Origin: Melioribacteraceae bacterium | GTDB taxonomy: Bacteria; Bacteroidota; Ignavibacteria; Ignavibacteriales; Melioribacteraceae | Length of the DNA: 64,000 nt | Direction of reading: 5' to 3' | Assembly: GCA_016927595.1 (NCBI GenBank) | Contig: JAFGMI010000028.1 | Span: 1-64,000 of the forward strand | Translations under genes and position numbers: made by a program | Notes under the pieces: model-generated | What the model was told of the DNA's origin: nothing | Database searches by the model: none | Seen by the model: only the letters and a program-made list of their open reading frames with translations | In this document: positions 13,841 through 23,029 of the stretch, one piece after another | Position numbering within the stretch: the first letter of the stretch is position 1 | Layout: the number at the start of each line of letters is the position of its first letter

Positions 13841-16812
13841 TGAAAAAAATATTTTTAACACATTTCATAATATTTATATATTTATCTTCAAGTGCTCAGG
13901 ATATTACTCCAAAGTTCAATTCTGCTGTTCAGCTTTATGAACAAAATAACTTCGCAGAAGCTTATAAAATATTCGACAGTATTATTGAAGAGTATGATGC
14001 CGAATCCAGATTCGTTTCGTCGTCAAGTTACTATGCTGCAAGTTGTTTATTTAAATTAGGACAAATAGAAGGGAGCATTTCAGGTTACGAGGTCTTTATT
14101 GATAGATTCAGGTTATCAAGTTTCAGAGAAAGAGCGCTTTATGAACTTGGAATTATATATTATCAAAATAAAAGATTTTTTAAAACGAGGGAGAAGCTGC
14201 AACTGCTTCTCAATCAATACCCTGATACTGAACTAAAGGGATCCTGTTATTACTGGATAGGTAAATCGTATCAGAATGAACAGAATTTCATTGATGCAGA
14301 AACAAGCCTGCTTGAAGCAGTATCTTTGAGACAACTGAATAAATTCATAGACTATACACTGTACTCACTTGGAAATCTCTATGAAATGATTCAGCGTTAT
14401 GATGAAGCTGTGATTTACTACGATGAACTTTTATCCTATTATCGTGATAGCGAGCTGCTTCCGTTTGCCCAGCTTCGGATTGGGGCAAGTTATTATAAAT
14501 TAAACGAATACGATAAAGCTGTTCTTGAATTATCCGATCCTTCTACCGGCAATCTTCCACCTGATCTTATTAATGAGGCACAGTATCTGCTTGCAAGCAG
14601 TTTTTTCAAATTGAAGGAATATGAGAATGCACAAAACACTTACCAGAAAATACTAAGCAAGTACACGGATGAAAAAATTAAGAGAGAAGTAGAATATAGT
14701 CTGGCATGGATTAGTTTTCAGATGAGGGAATATGAAGAATCTTACCGTATGTTTCAAAAATTAGCTGTGACTGAAGAAGATTCAATAGCTGAAAATTCTT
14801 TTTACTGGAGTGCAGAATGTCTTCGTTATTTAAACAGGAATGAGAATGCGCGGGATACTTATCAGGCATTTATTGAAAAGTATCCTTCAAGTAAATTGAC
14901 AGGTAATTCAAATTTTAGTCTCGGAATTATCGAATATAATAGTAAGAAGTTCCCGCAGGCTGAAAGATATCTTCTGATTGCGGCTAATACCGACGATGAT
15001 ATTGTTAAAGGTAAAGCATATTCTCTTCTCGGCGAAATAAGTTTAAGTAAAAATAATTATGAACAGGCTAAAGAGTATTTCCAGAATTCGTTGAAACATG
15101 CGGTATTAGTTGAAAATATATCGAATAATGCTATTCTAGGTTCGGGTATTGCTGAATACTATTTACAAGAATATGAAAAAGCAATTGCCGACCTCAGTGA
15201 TCTTTCCTCTAGACAGCCCGGATTTGAAAAGTCCAAGGTGAATTTTTATCTGGCTGAATCTTACTTTGCATTGAAAAATTATGAAACTGCAATTAAGCAT
15301 TACCATAGAACCGGCGATGATGATGAGGCAATAAAAAGAATGTCTTTGTACGGCAGAGCTTTTGCATACTTCAATATGAAGGATTACCCGAATGCAGCAT
15401 TCTACTTCAGGGAATTCATCCGGAAATATCGGAATGATAAAAATATTGTAGAGGCAAAGTTAAGACTTGCGGACAGTTATTTCGGGATGAAGGAATTTAA
15501 TGATGCAGGTGAAATTTATACCGAAATTTTTTCATCGGGGGGAATTAAACTTGATAACGATTTCGGTTATTATCAATACGCTCAATCGCTTTACAAATCA
15601 GGTCAATTAAACAGGGCTGTTGAAGAGTTCTCAAAGCTGCAGAAGCGTTATCCTGATTCGAGATATGCAGATGATTCTCAGTATTTAATAGGATGGATTA
15701 ATTTCCAGCAGAATGATTTTAGAGAAGCAATTTCAAATTATAAAAAGATATTTAGTGAATATCCCCGTTCAACCGTTAAACCGATTGCAATATATTCCAT
15801 AGGTGATTCTTATTATAATATGGGCGAATATGACTCTGCGCTTGTGAATTACAAGCGATTAATTAATGAGTATGCAAATACGAGATTCATATTCGACGCC
15901 GTTAACGGTATTCAGTATTGTTACATGGCAATGGATGAGCCTGATAAAGCAGTCGATATTATTGATGAATTTATAACCGATAATCCGGGATCTGAAATGG
16001 CAGATGAAATACTCATGAAAAAAGGGGAGATATTTTACAGCATAGGTAAATACGAGAAAGCAGTCGAAAGCTATAAGGAATTTATACTTCTATACGCAAA
16101 GAGTAAGCTTATTCCGGAGGCTTATTACTGGCTTGCCAAAAGCAGTTCTTTGTCAAATAATAAGCAGGAAGCCATTGAAAACTTTAAAGTTGTTACCGGT
16201 GAATATATAGGTTCCAAGTATGGTGTAGATGCCGTTATTGAACTAGGTGATGTCTATGAATCTGACTCGGATTACAAAACAGCACTTGAATTATACAATA
16301 CTTCGCTTCAGAGAATTAAGGATGAAAATAGAAAACCTGAAGTCATGTATGAAAAAGCTATGGCATTAATTTCACTCAAGGATTTCTCAGCTGCCTACTC
16401 ATCATTAAATGAAATAATAAACTACTACGACGGGACACTATTTGCCGATAAAGCGAAAATTGAACTCAGCCTCATTGAAATCGCGAGGTCTGAATTTGAG
16501 AATGCAGAATCTTTGTTAAAAGAACTGGGGGTCAAACGACTGGATGATATTGGTGCGCAGGCGCAATATTTGTACGGAGTAGTTTTAATGGAACAAGGTA
16601 AAACAGACGATGCAATATCGGCGCTCGTTAGAGTCAGATCGGTATTTTCAAATTATGATTACTGGTATTCGAAATCTCTTATAGCTCTAGGCGATTGTTA
16701 TAAAATTAGAAATGATAAAAAAAGTGCGAGGGAAATGTATCGTGCTGTAATTCAAAAACATTCCAAAGATGAACTTGGTGCTGAAGCCAGGCAAAAATTA
16801 AATAAACTATGA
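13840..16812 (+). CDS. Large secreted TPR protein (YbgF/CpoB-BamD-like repeats)
   Basis: This 990-residue protein has a signal peptide ending near residue 19 (LSSSAQ). The remainder is about 25 TPR units rich in Tyr, Phe and Glu, with repeated motifs such as ALYELGIIYYQNKRF and PIAIYSIGDSYYNMGEY. The repeat style is that of the periplasmic YbgF/CpoB and BamD group. No enzymatic domain is visible. It probably acts as a long periplasmic scaffold. It is coupled to the DUF92 gene upstream (1-base overlap) and to a barrel gene downstream (4-base overlap), within the operon that ends in exbB-exbD-tonB. Confidence 0.85.
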   Translation: MKKIFLTHFIIFIYLSSSAQDITPKFNSAVQLYEQNNFAEAYKIFDSIIEEYDAESRFVSSSSYYAASCLFKLGQIEGSISGYEVFIDRFRLSSFRERALYELGIIYYQNKRFFKTREKLQLLLNQYPDTELKGSCYYWIGKSYQNEQNFIDAETSLLEAVSLRQLNKFIDYTLYSLGNLYEMIQRYDEAVIYYDELLSYYRDSELLPFAQLRIGASYYKLNEYDKAVLELSDPSTGNLPPDLINEAQYLLASSFFKLKEYENAQNTYQKILSKYTDEKIKREVEYSLAWISFQMREYEESYRMFQKLAVTEEDSIAENSFYWSAECLRYLNRNENARDTYQAFIEKYPSSKLTGNSNFSLGIIEYNSKKFPQAERYLLIAANTDDDIVKGKAYSLLGEISLSKNNYEQAKEYFQNSLKHAVLVENISNNAILGSGIAEYYLQEYEKAIADLSDLSSRQPGFEKSKVNFYLAESYFALKNYETAIKHYHRTGDDDEAIKRMSLYGRAFAYFNMKDYPNAAFYFREFIRKYRNDKNIVEAKLRLADSYFGMKEFNDAGEIYTEIFSSGGIKLDNDFGYYQYAQSLYKSGQLNRAVEEFSKLQKRYPDSRYADDSQYLIGWINFQQNDFREAISNYKKIFSEYPRSTVKPIAIYSIGDSYYNMGEYDSALVNYKRLINEYANTRFIFDAVNGIQYCYMAMDEPDKAVDIIDEFITDNPGSEMADEILMKKGEIFYSIGKYEKAVESYKEFILLYAKSKLIPEAYYWLAKSSSLSNNKQEAIENFKVVTGEYIGSKYGVDAVIELGDVYESDSDYKTALELYNTSLQRIKDENRKPEVMYEKAMALISLKDFSAAYSSLNEIINYYDGTLFADKAKIELSLIEIARSEFENAESLLKELGVKRLDDIGAQAQYLYGVVLMEQGKTDDAISALVRVRSVFSNYDYWYSKSLIALGDCYKIRNDKKSAREMYRAVIQKHSKDELGAEARQKLNKL

Positions 16813-18395
16813 AAAAGTTAATAACATTATTCATCATCTCGTGCAGTCTGCATGCCCAGCAGTCGGAAGGTCAGAGTATTGAGTTGCCCGATTTCGTTAT
16901 CACCGGTGTACAGAGTATATCAATTCCCGAAATGGAGAAGCAGAAACCGGACCTTATCCAGTCTTTATCAGAAGAATTCTTTACCCCACACTTTCTTCCC
17001 CATGAATTAAACCTGAAGGATTATTCAACTCCTAACGGAATAGATTACAATATTTTTCGTCAGCTGGAATATAATACTGGCACACTAATCCTGGGTGCCG
17101 GAAACAACACACTGCCTGCAGGTCATTTATACTTTAACCAAAATTATAATCAATTTCTTCTGAATACACACTTGTGGGGATCAAATACAACCGAATATAT
17201 TAAAAATGCCGGTTATAATGAGTCCGGACTTTCCGCGTCTGCCGATATTTTTACGAACAGTAGTTCTTCATTTCTACCAGGACTTAAAATAAATTTTAAT
17301 GGTCTGTATTTCAGGGACAATTATAAATTATATGCATCTTCTGACCCCGGTTACAAAAGGCAGAAGGAAGGCTATAAGAGTGAGATTTCAATCTCCAGTC
17401 TGGTTTCAGATAGAATTAAATATGGCATGGATGGTTCTTACGAAGGCATTAAATTCAGAGATACTAACTTCAAGGAAGAAGTTATTAAAGCAGGGGGTTT
17501 CGCTAAACTTAATTTCGGAAAATTTGGTGTTGAAGTGAAAGGAGGTTATCAAAAGCAGCACCTAAGAAACACCTTTCTGCCTTTGAGAGATTACGATTAC
17601 ATTTTTACCAACGCTGATTTACTTTTTGGTTTTATTGATATTATGAATTTTAAAATCGGTGCTTTTTATTCGAAACTTGGGAATACAGAATTCTTTTCAC
17701 CCACAGCATCGGTTGATATAAAAATTGATGAAGGGATTTTATTGTTTGCTGAATACGATCCCAGAACCGAATTCTTCAATGTAAATGATATATTAAACGA
17801 CAACAGATACTTTGAACCTTTATTCAGAAATAATGTTTTGAAAAAAGTTGAAAGCCATATAATGCTTGCTCTTAAATATGATTATTCTGAACTCATTGAA
17901 ATCAGCGTAGGTGCCGACTACAAACAAGTTGACAATCAGCCGTATTATAATGATTCAGTGAATAAAGGAATATTTAATATTATTACACTGAATGATATTG
18001 AGCACCTCAGATTCTTCAGTCATCTGATTATACACAAAAACAGGTTCGGATATTTAATTGCAGATATATATTACAACGACATTGAAGATAAAAATGATAA
18101 GACCGTTCCTTATGTGCCGGACTTGGAAATCAGTGCTGCTTATAATTTTATTCCATTCGGAAGAATTGAATTTATCCCTGCTTTATTTTATGTAGGCAGG
18201 CAGTATATTGATGCAGCAAATACCATAAACTTATCACCTTATATTGATTTATCACTTACGGCAAAATATCAAATGTTTTCAGGCTTTAAGATTTGGATAG
18301 AATTAAACAATATATTGAATCGAAGCAATTTTTTATTTAATGGATACCAGGAAAAAACATTTGATATAATTGCAGGTATAGATTACCGTTGGTAA
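16809..18395 (+). CDS. TonB-receptor-like beta-barrel without a visible plug domain
   Basis: This 528-residue protein has a signal peptide of about 16 residues and then a short segment, IELPDFVITG (about 24-33), that resembles a TonB box. The rest is continuous amphipathic beta strands with an aromatic C-terminus (FDIIAGIDYRW), as in TonB-dependent outer-membrane barrels. The roughly 120-residue plug domain expected between box and barrel is not recognisable, and the protein is short for a receptor. It may be a barrel that contacts TonB without classical gating. Substrate is unknown. It overlaps the TPR gene by four bases. Confidence 0.65.
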   Translation: MKKLITLFIISCSLHAQQSEGQSIELPDFVITGVQSISIPEMEKQKPDLIQSLSEEFFTPHFLPHELNLKDYSTPNGIDYNIFRQLEYNTGTLILGAGNNTLPAGHLYFNQNYNQFLLNTHLWGSNTTEYIKNAGYNESGLSASADIFTNSSSSFLPGLKINFNGLYFRDNYKLYASSDPGYKRQKEGYKSEISISSLVSDRIKYGMDGSYEGIKFRDTNFKEEVIKAGGFAKLNFGKFGVEVKGGYQKQHLRNTFLPLRDYDYIFTNADLLFGFIDIMNFKIGAFYSKLGNTEFFSPTASVDIKIDEGILLFAEYDPRTEFFNVNDILNDNRYFEPLFRNNVLKKVESHIMLALKYDYSELIEISVGADYKQVDNQPYYNDSVNKGIFNIITLNDIEHLRFFSHLIIHKNRFGYLIADIYYNDIEDKNDKTVPYVPDLEISAAYNFIPFGRIEFIPALFYVGRQYIDAANTINLSPYIDLSLTAKYQMFSGFKIWIELNNILNRSNFLFNGYQEKTFDIIAGIDYRW

Positions 18396-18423
18396 ATTAT
18401 AATATTTCATAAAAAAAATTAAA

Positions 18424-20046
18424 ATGATGAGCAGGGAAAAATTAAAAAGTATTATTGCTGAAAGGCTGGAATTATCGGAGAATGAAAAAGAATTTGCATT
18501 CGGCGCATTAATTAAGAGAGTTACGGAGAAATTATCTTTCAGTGAAGCTCTTAAAATAAATAACATCGGAGTTTTTCAATTAAAAAAAGAACCCTTACCG
18601 AGGCAGGAAAGATCATCTCTTCTTTCCGCCGCTGCCAGAGAGAAAAGAACACTAATTTATTCACCCCCTTTCGAAAACTTAAAAGGCGATATCAATTCCT
18701 TGTTTCTTACACTCGACCTTGACGATTTTACGATGATATCGGGTGATGATGTGGATAATGTTTTCAGTTTAAGCGTTAATAAACCGATTATTTCCTTAAG
18801 TGATGAAAGCAGCTCCGATCAGACTGAACATGATAAGGAAATCGGCAGGGATGAATTAATCGACAAAGAAATTTCAGCGCTTGTTGAGAATGGAGCTGTA
18901 TTGAGGAACTTTGATATCTGGGAAGAATACCTGAAATTCAGCGGGGGCATGAAACAGGATACCGCCGATGATAATACACAGATAGATGAAATAGTAAAAT
19001 CTGAAAGTATGGATGAGGTACTTCCGACGGACTTACCTGCGGAACCGGATATAATAAAAAGTAAAATTGAAGATGCACAGGAACCTGCTGCAGGTTTTTC
19101 TGATGAATTGAATGACGACTTAAAAGCATTTGAAGAGATTGCAGAACTGGAGAAGAGGTTAACTGGTATTGATTCATCTGATGATGAATCGCTGCTTGAA
19201 GATCAGGAGCAGGAAATTGAGGAAGAATCTGATTCAATTCTTGATGAAAACGAAGAAGTGGATATTTCCGAACTTATTGGCGAAGAAAGTGAAATTTCTC
19301 TTGCACAGGAAGGGGATGAGATTAAAGATGATGACAAATCTTTATTTGATGAATTAGAGGATTATTTAAAAGAAGGTGACGATACTGCAGATCAGATCGC
19401 AGAAGAAATTGAGAACGATGATTCAGATGAACCGGTTTTGAAAAAATCTGAGGATATTAGTGTTAAAGAGGAAATTATCACCGATAAAAAGGATGAACCG
19501 AAAGACGAATTGAAGAGGGATATAGCAGGTAAAAGTCGCGAACCGTTTTATCTTAATCCGGCATTTGTTGTAACGGTCTCTGTTCTTATTATTGCAACGA
19601 TTATTTATTTTATTTTCATACCTGAGTTAAATAAAAAGGACGATATCGTTGCAGAGCCTGAGAATACCAGTATCTCTGTTCCTCCCCGTGAAGAGTTAAA
19701 CCCTCCCCTCGGGGAACAACCTGTCGATAAGAAAGTGGAACATCAGGTTGAACCTGTTGAGTCAGTAAAATCCGAAAGAACAGGATTATACAGAGATATT
19801 AAAAACGATAATCAGGTTGCTAATCAGATTTTTTATGATGGTGATGTTTATACTGTTCAGGTTTCATCATGGAGAAGTTCCACTATTGCCGAGCGGGAAG
19901 TTGAAAGATTAAAAAAAGCCGGTCACGATGCGTTCATTTACAAAGTGTACCTGGAATCGAAGGGAAGCACTTGGAACAGAGTTAGAATAGGATATTTTAA
20001 TACGCTTGAAGAAGCAGAAGATTTTTTGGTAAAAAACAGTTTCTAA
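18424..20046 (+). CDS. HU-like/SPOR fusion membrane protein
   Basis: This 540-residue protein has an unusual domain order. Residues 1 to about 100 look like the HU/CCDC81-type fold of Bacteroidota (helices, then a KINNIGVFQLKK hairpin). An acidic, low-complexity linker (about 110-370) is packed with Glu and Asp. One transmembrane helix lies at about 380-400. A short linker leads to a C-terminal SPOR domain (about 473-540, beginning VYTVQVSSWRSS). SPOR domains bind denuded septal peptidoglycan. The topology places the HU-like domain in the cytosol and SPOR in the periplasm. Three genes for an ExbB-ExbD-TonB motor follow directly. Confidence 0.82.
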   Translation: MMSREKLKSIIAERLELSENEKEFAFGALIKRVTEKLSFSEALKINNIGVFQLKKEPLPRQERSSLLSAAAREKRTLIYSPPFENLKGDINSLFLTLDLDDFTMISGDDVDNVFSLSVNKPIISLSDESSSDQTEHDKEIGRDELIDKEISALVENGAVLRNFDIWEEYLKFSGGMKQDTADDNTQIDEIVKSESMDEVLPTDLPAEPDIIKSKIEDAQEPAAGFSDELNDDLKAFEEIAELEKRLTGIDSSDDESLLEDQEQEIEEESDSILDENEEVDISELIGEESEISLAQEGDEIKDDDKSLFDELEDYLKEGDDTADQIAEEIENDDSDEPVLKKSEDISVKEEIITDKKDEPKDELKRDIAGKSREPFYLNPAFVVTVSVLIIATIIYFIFIPELNKKDDIVAEPENTSISVPPREELNPPLGEQPVDKKVEHQVEPVESVKSERTGLYRDIKNDNQVANQIFYDGDVYTVQVSSWRSSTIAEREVERLKKAGHDAFIYKVYLESKGSTWNRVRIGYFNTLEEAEDFLVKNSF

Positions 20047-20065
20047 TAATTTTCAGGGAAATTTT

Positions 20066-20689
20066 ATGAGTTTGTTTTCAATCATAATTAAGGGAGGCTG
20101 GTTATTAATTCCCATATTCATCGCCTCTATCATCGCGGTTGCAATAATCATTGACAGGTATATCGTTATAAAGAAATCTAAACTGAATGTGCCTTCGTTT
20201 TTAGTTAAGATAAGAGCTTTCCTGAAGCGGGGAGATATCGACAGCGCAATCGAATATTGTATGGAGGATAAATCCCCTTCCGCTAATATTGTTAAGAAAG
20301 GTCTGAAAAAGATAAATCTGGGACATGAAAGGGTGAAGGAAGCAATTGAAAGCGCCGGGAAGCAGGAGATTAATAAATTGGAAAAAGGTCTTTCTGTTCT
20401 GGCAACAATTTCTGGTGTTGCTCCGCTGCTTGGATTTCTTGGTACCGTTACAGGTATGATTTCGGCTTTCATGAAGATTGAAGATCTGCAGGGAGCGGCT
20501 AATCCCAGCGACCTTGCCGGAGGTATCTGGGAAGCATTACTTACCACTGCGTTCGGATTGGCGGTCGGAATTATAGCACTTTCGTTTTACAATTATCTTG
20601 TTGCAGCAATAAACAAACTTGTGCTGGATATGGAAATAATATCAAATGATGTGATTGATATACTGGAAGAAACTAACAGTCATAACTAG
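20066..20689 (+). CDS. exbB: MotA/TolQ/ExbB proton channel protein
   Basis: This 207-residue inner-membrane protein has three hydrophobic helices (about 10-30, 115-140 and 160-185). It carries the family segment GLSVLATISGVAPLLGFLGTVTGMI followed by AxxAFGLAVGIIAL. It forms the pentameric stator that uses the proton-motive force with ExbD. It lies 19 bases after the HU-SPOR gene and 15 bases before exbD. Whether it drives a TonB or a Tol-like function cannot be decided from this subunit. Confidence 0.93.
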   Translation: MSLFSIIIKGGWLLIPIFIASIIAVAIIIDRYIVIKKSKLNVPSFLVKIRAFLKRGDIDSAIEYCMEDKSPSANIVKKGLKKINLGHERVKEAIESAGKQEINKLEKGLSVLATISGVAPLLGFLGTVTGMISAFMKIEDLQGAANPSDLAGGIWEALLTTAFGLAVGIIALSFYNYLVAAINKLVLDMEIISNDVIDILEETNSHN

Positions 20690-20704
20690 GGGAACGATTG
20701 TAAC

Positions 20705-21109
20705 ATGAAATTTGATATGTCAAATAAACCACTGAATATTTTCAGTTTCTCATCATTGACTGATATTGTAATGCTGCTTCTGATTTTCTTCCTGTTAACA
20801 AGTCAATTTGTTATTCAGACAGGTGTTAAAATTAAACTTCCGGGCGCAAAAAATAACGAACAGGTTGCTCCGTCAAGAACAATCGTTTCCATTACCGATG
20901 ACAGAAGGATTTATCTAGGCAACGAGGAAACAACAGTAGAAGCGCTTGCCGGAAAAATCTCACAGCTGTTCCCCGATTTGACGGAAAAGAACCTGATTAT
21001 TCGTGCGGATAAAGATGCCAATATTGATATTGTAATAAAAGTAATTGATGCGGCAAAAGGAGTTGGTATCAGTAAGTTTACTATCGAAACGGAGAAAAAA
21101 ACTTTCTGA
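20705..21109 (+). CDS. exbD: Biopolymer transport protein ExbD/TolR
   Basis: This 134-residue protein has one transmembrane helix (about 18-38) carrying the conserved protonatable aspartate in SLTDIVMLLLIFFLL. A periplasmic domain of about 95 residues ends in IDAAKGVGISKFTIETE, typical of ExbD/TolR. It pairs with ExbB to form the energising motor. Its TGA overlaps the tonB ATG by one base. Confidence 0.93.
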   Translation: MKFDMSNKPLNIFSFSSLTDIVMLLLIFFLLTSQFVIQTGVKIKLPGAKNNEQVAPSRTIVSITDDRRIYLGNEETTVEALAGKISQLFPDLTEKNLIIRADKDANIDIVIKVIDAAKGVGISKFTIETEKKTF

Positions 21110-21792
21110 TGAGAGTAGGTAGATCAATTAATCTTGCTTATGTAATTTCTGCTCTTGTTCACATTATGCTTATGGTATTATTTATGGCATTCAGGTTCTC
21201 AATTGAGCATGAGCAGGAAGATTTTGTAACTGTTGGATTCGGGACTTACGGTGAATTGAGTTCGTCCGGTAAACAGCCTGTGGTAAAGGAAATAGAAGAT
21301 GAAAATAAGGTTGAGAAAAGAGAAGAGAAAAAGCCTGAGGAAAAAAAAGTCGAAGTCCCGGCAACTAAAAATCTCGATGAAAACAATGTTCAAGTAACTC
21401 AAAAAGAGAGTAAAGATGAAAAACCCGAAGAAACTCCTAAGACGGCTGATAAGGATGAAAATAAAGATAAAGGCAGGGAAGTAGCGGGAGAAGGATCAGG
21501 TAAATTCGGTTTATTCGATATTGAATGGGGAGGCAAAGGCAAAAGAAAAATTTACAGTTACAACATACCTCCGTATCCGGAAGGTGTCGCAAAAGAGATA
21601 GATGTAAAACTGCGTTTTACTATTCTTCCCGATGGTACTGTGGGACGGATTTTCCCGTTGATTAAAGCTGATACGAGACTGGAAACTGCCGCAATCAATT
21701 CATTGAGGCAATGGAGATTTGAACCTCTTCCAACATCACAGAAAGAAGCTGAACAGAGCGCAGTTATCATTTTCCCTTTCCGGCTCCGCTAA
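21109..21792 (+). CDS. tonB: TonB-like energy transducer
   Basis: This 227-residue protein has an N-terminal transmembrane helix (about 9-28) and a long linker of alternating Glu, Lys and Pro (about 60-130). The C-terminal domain is TonB/TolA-like, with YPEGV near the start, ILPDGTVG in the middle and the AINSLRQWRFEPL helix, all characteristic of TonB C-terminal domains. It transmits ExbBD energy to outer-membrane proteins, plausibly the barrel encoded two genes before exbB. Its 3' end overlaps a convergent small membrane protein gene by 26 bases. Confidence 0.88.
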   Translation: MRVGRSINLAYVISALVHIMLMVLFMAFRFSIEHEQEDFVTVGFGTYGELSSSGKQPVVKEIEDENKVEKREEKKPEEKKVEVPATKNLDENNVQVTQKESKDEKPEETPKTADKDENKDKGREVAGEGSGKFGLFDIEWGGKGKRKIYSYNIPPYPEGVAKEIDVKLRFTILPDGTVGRIFPLIKADTRLETAAINSLRQWRFEPLPTSQKEAEQSAVIIFPFRLR

Positions 21793-22063
21793 AAATGTCC
21801 TTGTAATAAAATCTGTAAATAAAAAACTCCGACACTGAAAGTATTAACAACGAAATCGTATCATTTGTTAATTCTTTACTCAGACCTTTCAGCGGTAATA
21901 ATAATTTTACTAACATTGCCGTAAGCGACCATCCGATGGTAAATATGAGAATAACAAGAATGAGATTTAAGAATGCGTTTTTATAGGATTCTTTTTTTGA
22001 AATCTTTCTGAATAACCAAATAAAGAATATCAGATGCAGAATAAAAATAAAAAGCGAGATCAT
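21767..22063 (-). CDS. Small three-helix membrane protein, unknown
   Basis: This 98-residue protein has three hydrophobic helices (about 2-18, 29-55 and 68-88) and a basic C-terminus. No family is recognised. It is accepted as real because it lies three bases downstream of another membrane-protein gene on the same strand and is almost entirely hydrophobic with clean topology. Its last codons overlap the convergent tonB gene by 26 bases, which is unusual but possible. Confidence 0.55.
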   Translation of the reverse strand: MISLFIFILHLIFFIWLFRKISKKESYKNAFLNLILVILIFTIGWSLTAMLVKLLLPLKGLSKELTNDTISLLILSVSEFFIYRFYYKDIFSGAGKGK

Positions 22064-22066
22064 GAA

Positions 22067-22576
22067 TTATTCTAATCGGTTTGACGATTTTGAACTTATG
22101 ATTTGTGCTCCTATAAGACCACCAATTATACCGAAAATAGTATTAATCACAAGGTTGTTCGCGATAACTGCGAAAGAGTATAAAAAAGAAAATCCGCTGT
22201 TCTGAATGTCATATACCACTGACGAAAGCATTTCATGAGCCTGTTCAATCATCGAAGAAGCCAGCGGAAACTCTGATATCATTTTTTGGAGTTCGGGATA
22301 AGCTACTACCAAATCGTTATTCTTCGTGATTAATGTAATAAAAATTTCAAATGAACTGCCGAATAATGCAGCCCATAGTCCGGTAAGCAATCCCAAAATT
22401 AATCCCTTCGACAACTTCATCTGCCCGGTCAGATTGTTGGCTCGCCTGTCGAGTATAATTGCTATGTAAGCAGCTACAGGTATAATCAGGCAGCATGAAA
22501 AACTTTTTGCTACCGGAACAATTTGAAGTACACCTGCACCGAATCCCGCAACAAAGGTTGAAAGATATTTTCTCAT
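22067..22576 (-). CDS. Conserved-looking membrane protein, unknown
   Basis: This 169-residue protein has about four transmembrane segments (about 5-40, 56-84 and 130-160). The N-terminus contains AGFGAGVLQIVPVAKSFSCC with adjacent cysteines, followed by a basic cytosolic loop. It overlaps the upstream DUF2085 gene by four bases (ATGA), so the two are translationally coupled and probably work together. I do not recognise a named family. Confidence 0.65.
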   Translation of the reverse strand: MRKYLSTFVAGFGAGVLQIVPVAKSFSCCLIIPVAAYIAIILDRRANNLTGQMKLSKGLILGLLTGLWAALFGSSFEIFITLITKNNDLVVAYPELQKMISEFPLASSMIEQAHEMLSSVVYDIQNSGFSFLYSFAVIANNLVINTIFGIIGGLIGAQIISSKSSNRLE

Positions 22577-23022
22577 CTGAATTCTTGAATTAGTTTTTCA
22601 ACACCATTTCTAATATATAAAAAAGAGAGCGAACCAAAAAATATACCGGTTGAGAATGCTATCGGTATGTTGTAATCGTATACTCCCAAATTATAAAAAA
22701 TTATATCGATCACAATAGCAAAGATTGATAAATAATAGAGATAAGACTTTGGGGAAATAATACGTGATGTGAATAAGCTAAGGGTGCTCGCAAAAAAAGC
22801 TCCTGAATATATTCCAGTGCATCTGGCACACAGAAGAGTACAGCCGTCATCACAGCAGATTAGTTTGTAATCTACCCGGTGACAAACAAGTGAATATGCT
22901 CTACCGGATATAAAGTCAATAATCTTTAACCACTGAAACTTATCTGAAAATAAAGGTGCGAAGTTTATTAAGAGCCATATAAATAACAAAAACCATATTA
23001 AGAAGTTGACTGTCTTATTCAA
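22573..23022 (-). CDS. DUF2085 family membrane protein
   Basis: This 149-residue protein has about four helices and the cysteine-rich DUF2085 signature: CH in SLVCHRVD, then CCDDGCTLLCARCTGIYSG. The conserved Cys/His set suggests a metal or redox centre at the membrane, but the family has no established function. Translation starts at TTG 23022 just after the NHL-repeat gene, and the stop overlaps the next gene. The run NHL, DUF2085 and two small membrane proteins looks like one minus-strand operon. Confidence 0.78.
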   Translation of the reverse strand: MNKTVNFLIWFLLFIWLLINFAPLFSDKFQWLKIIDFISGRAYSLVCHRVDYKLICCDDGCTLLCARCTGIYSGAFFASTLSLFTSRIISPKSYLYYLSIFAIVIDIIFYNLGVYDYNIPIAFSTGIFFGSLSFLYIRNGVEKLIQEFR

Positions 23023-23029
23023 TTTTCAA

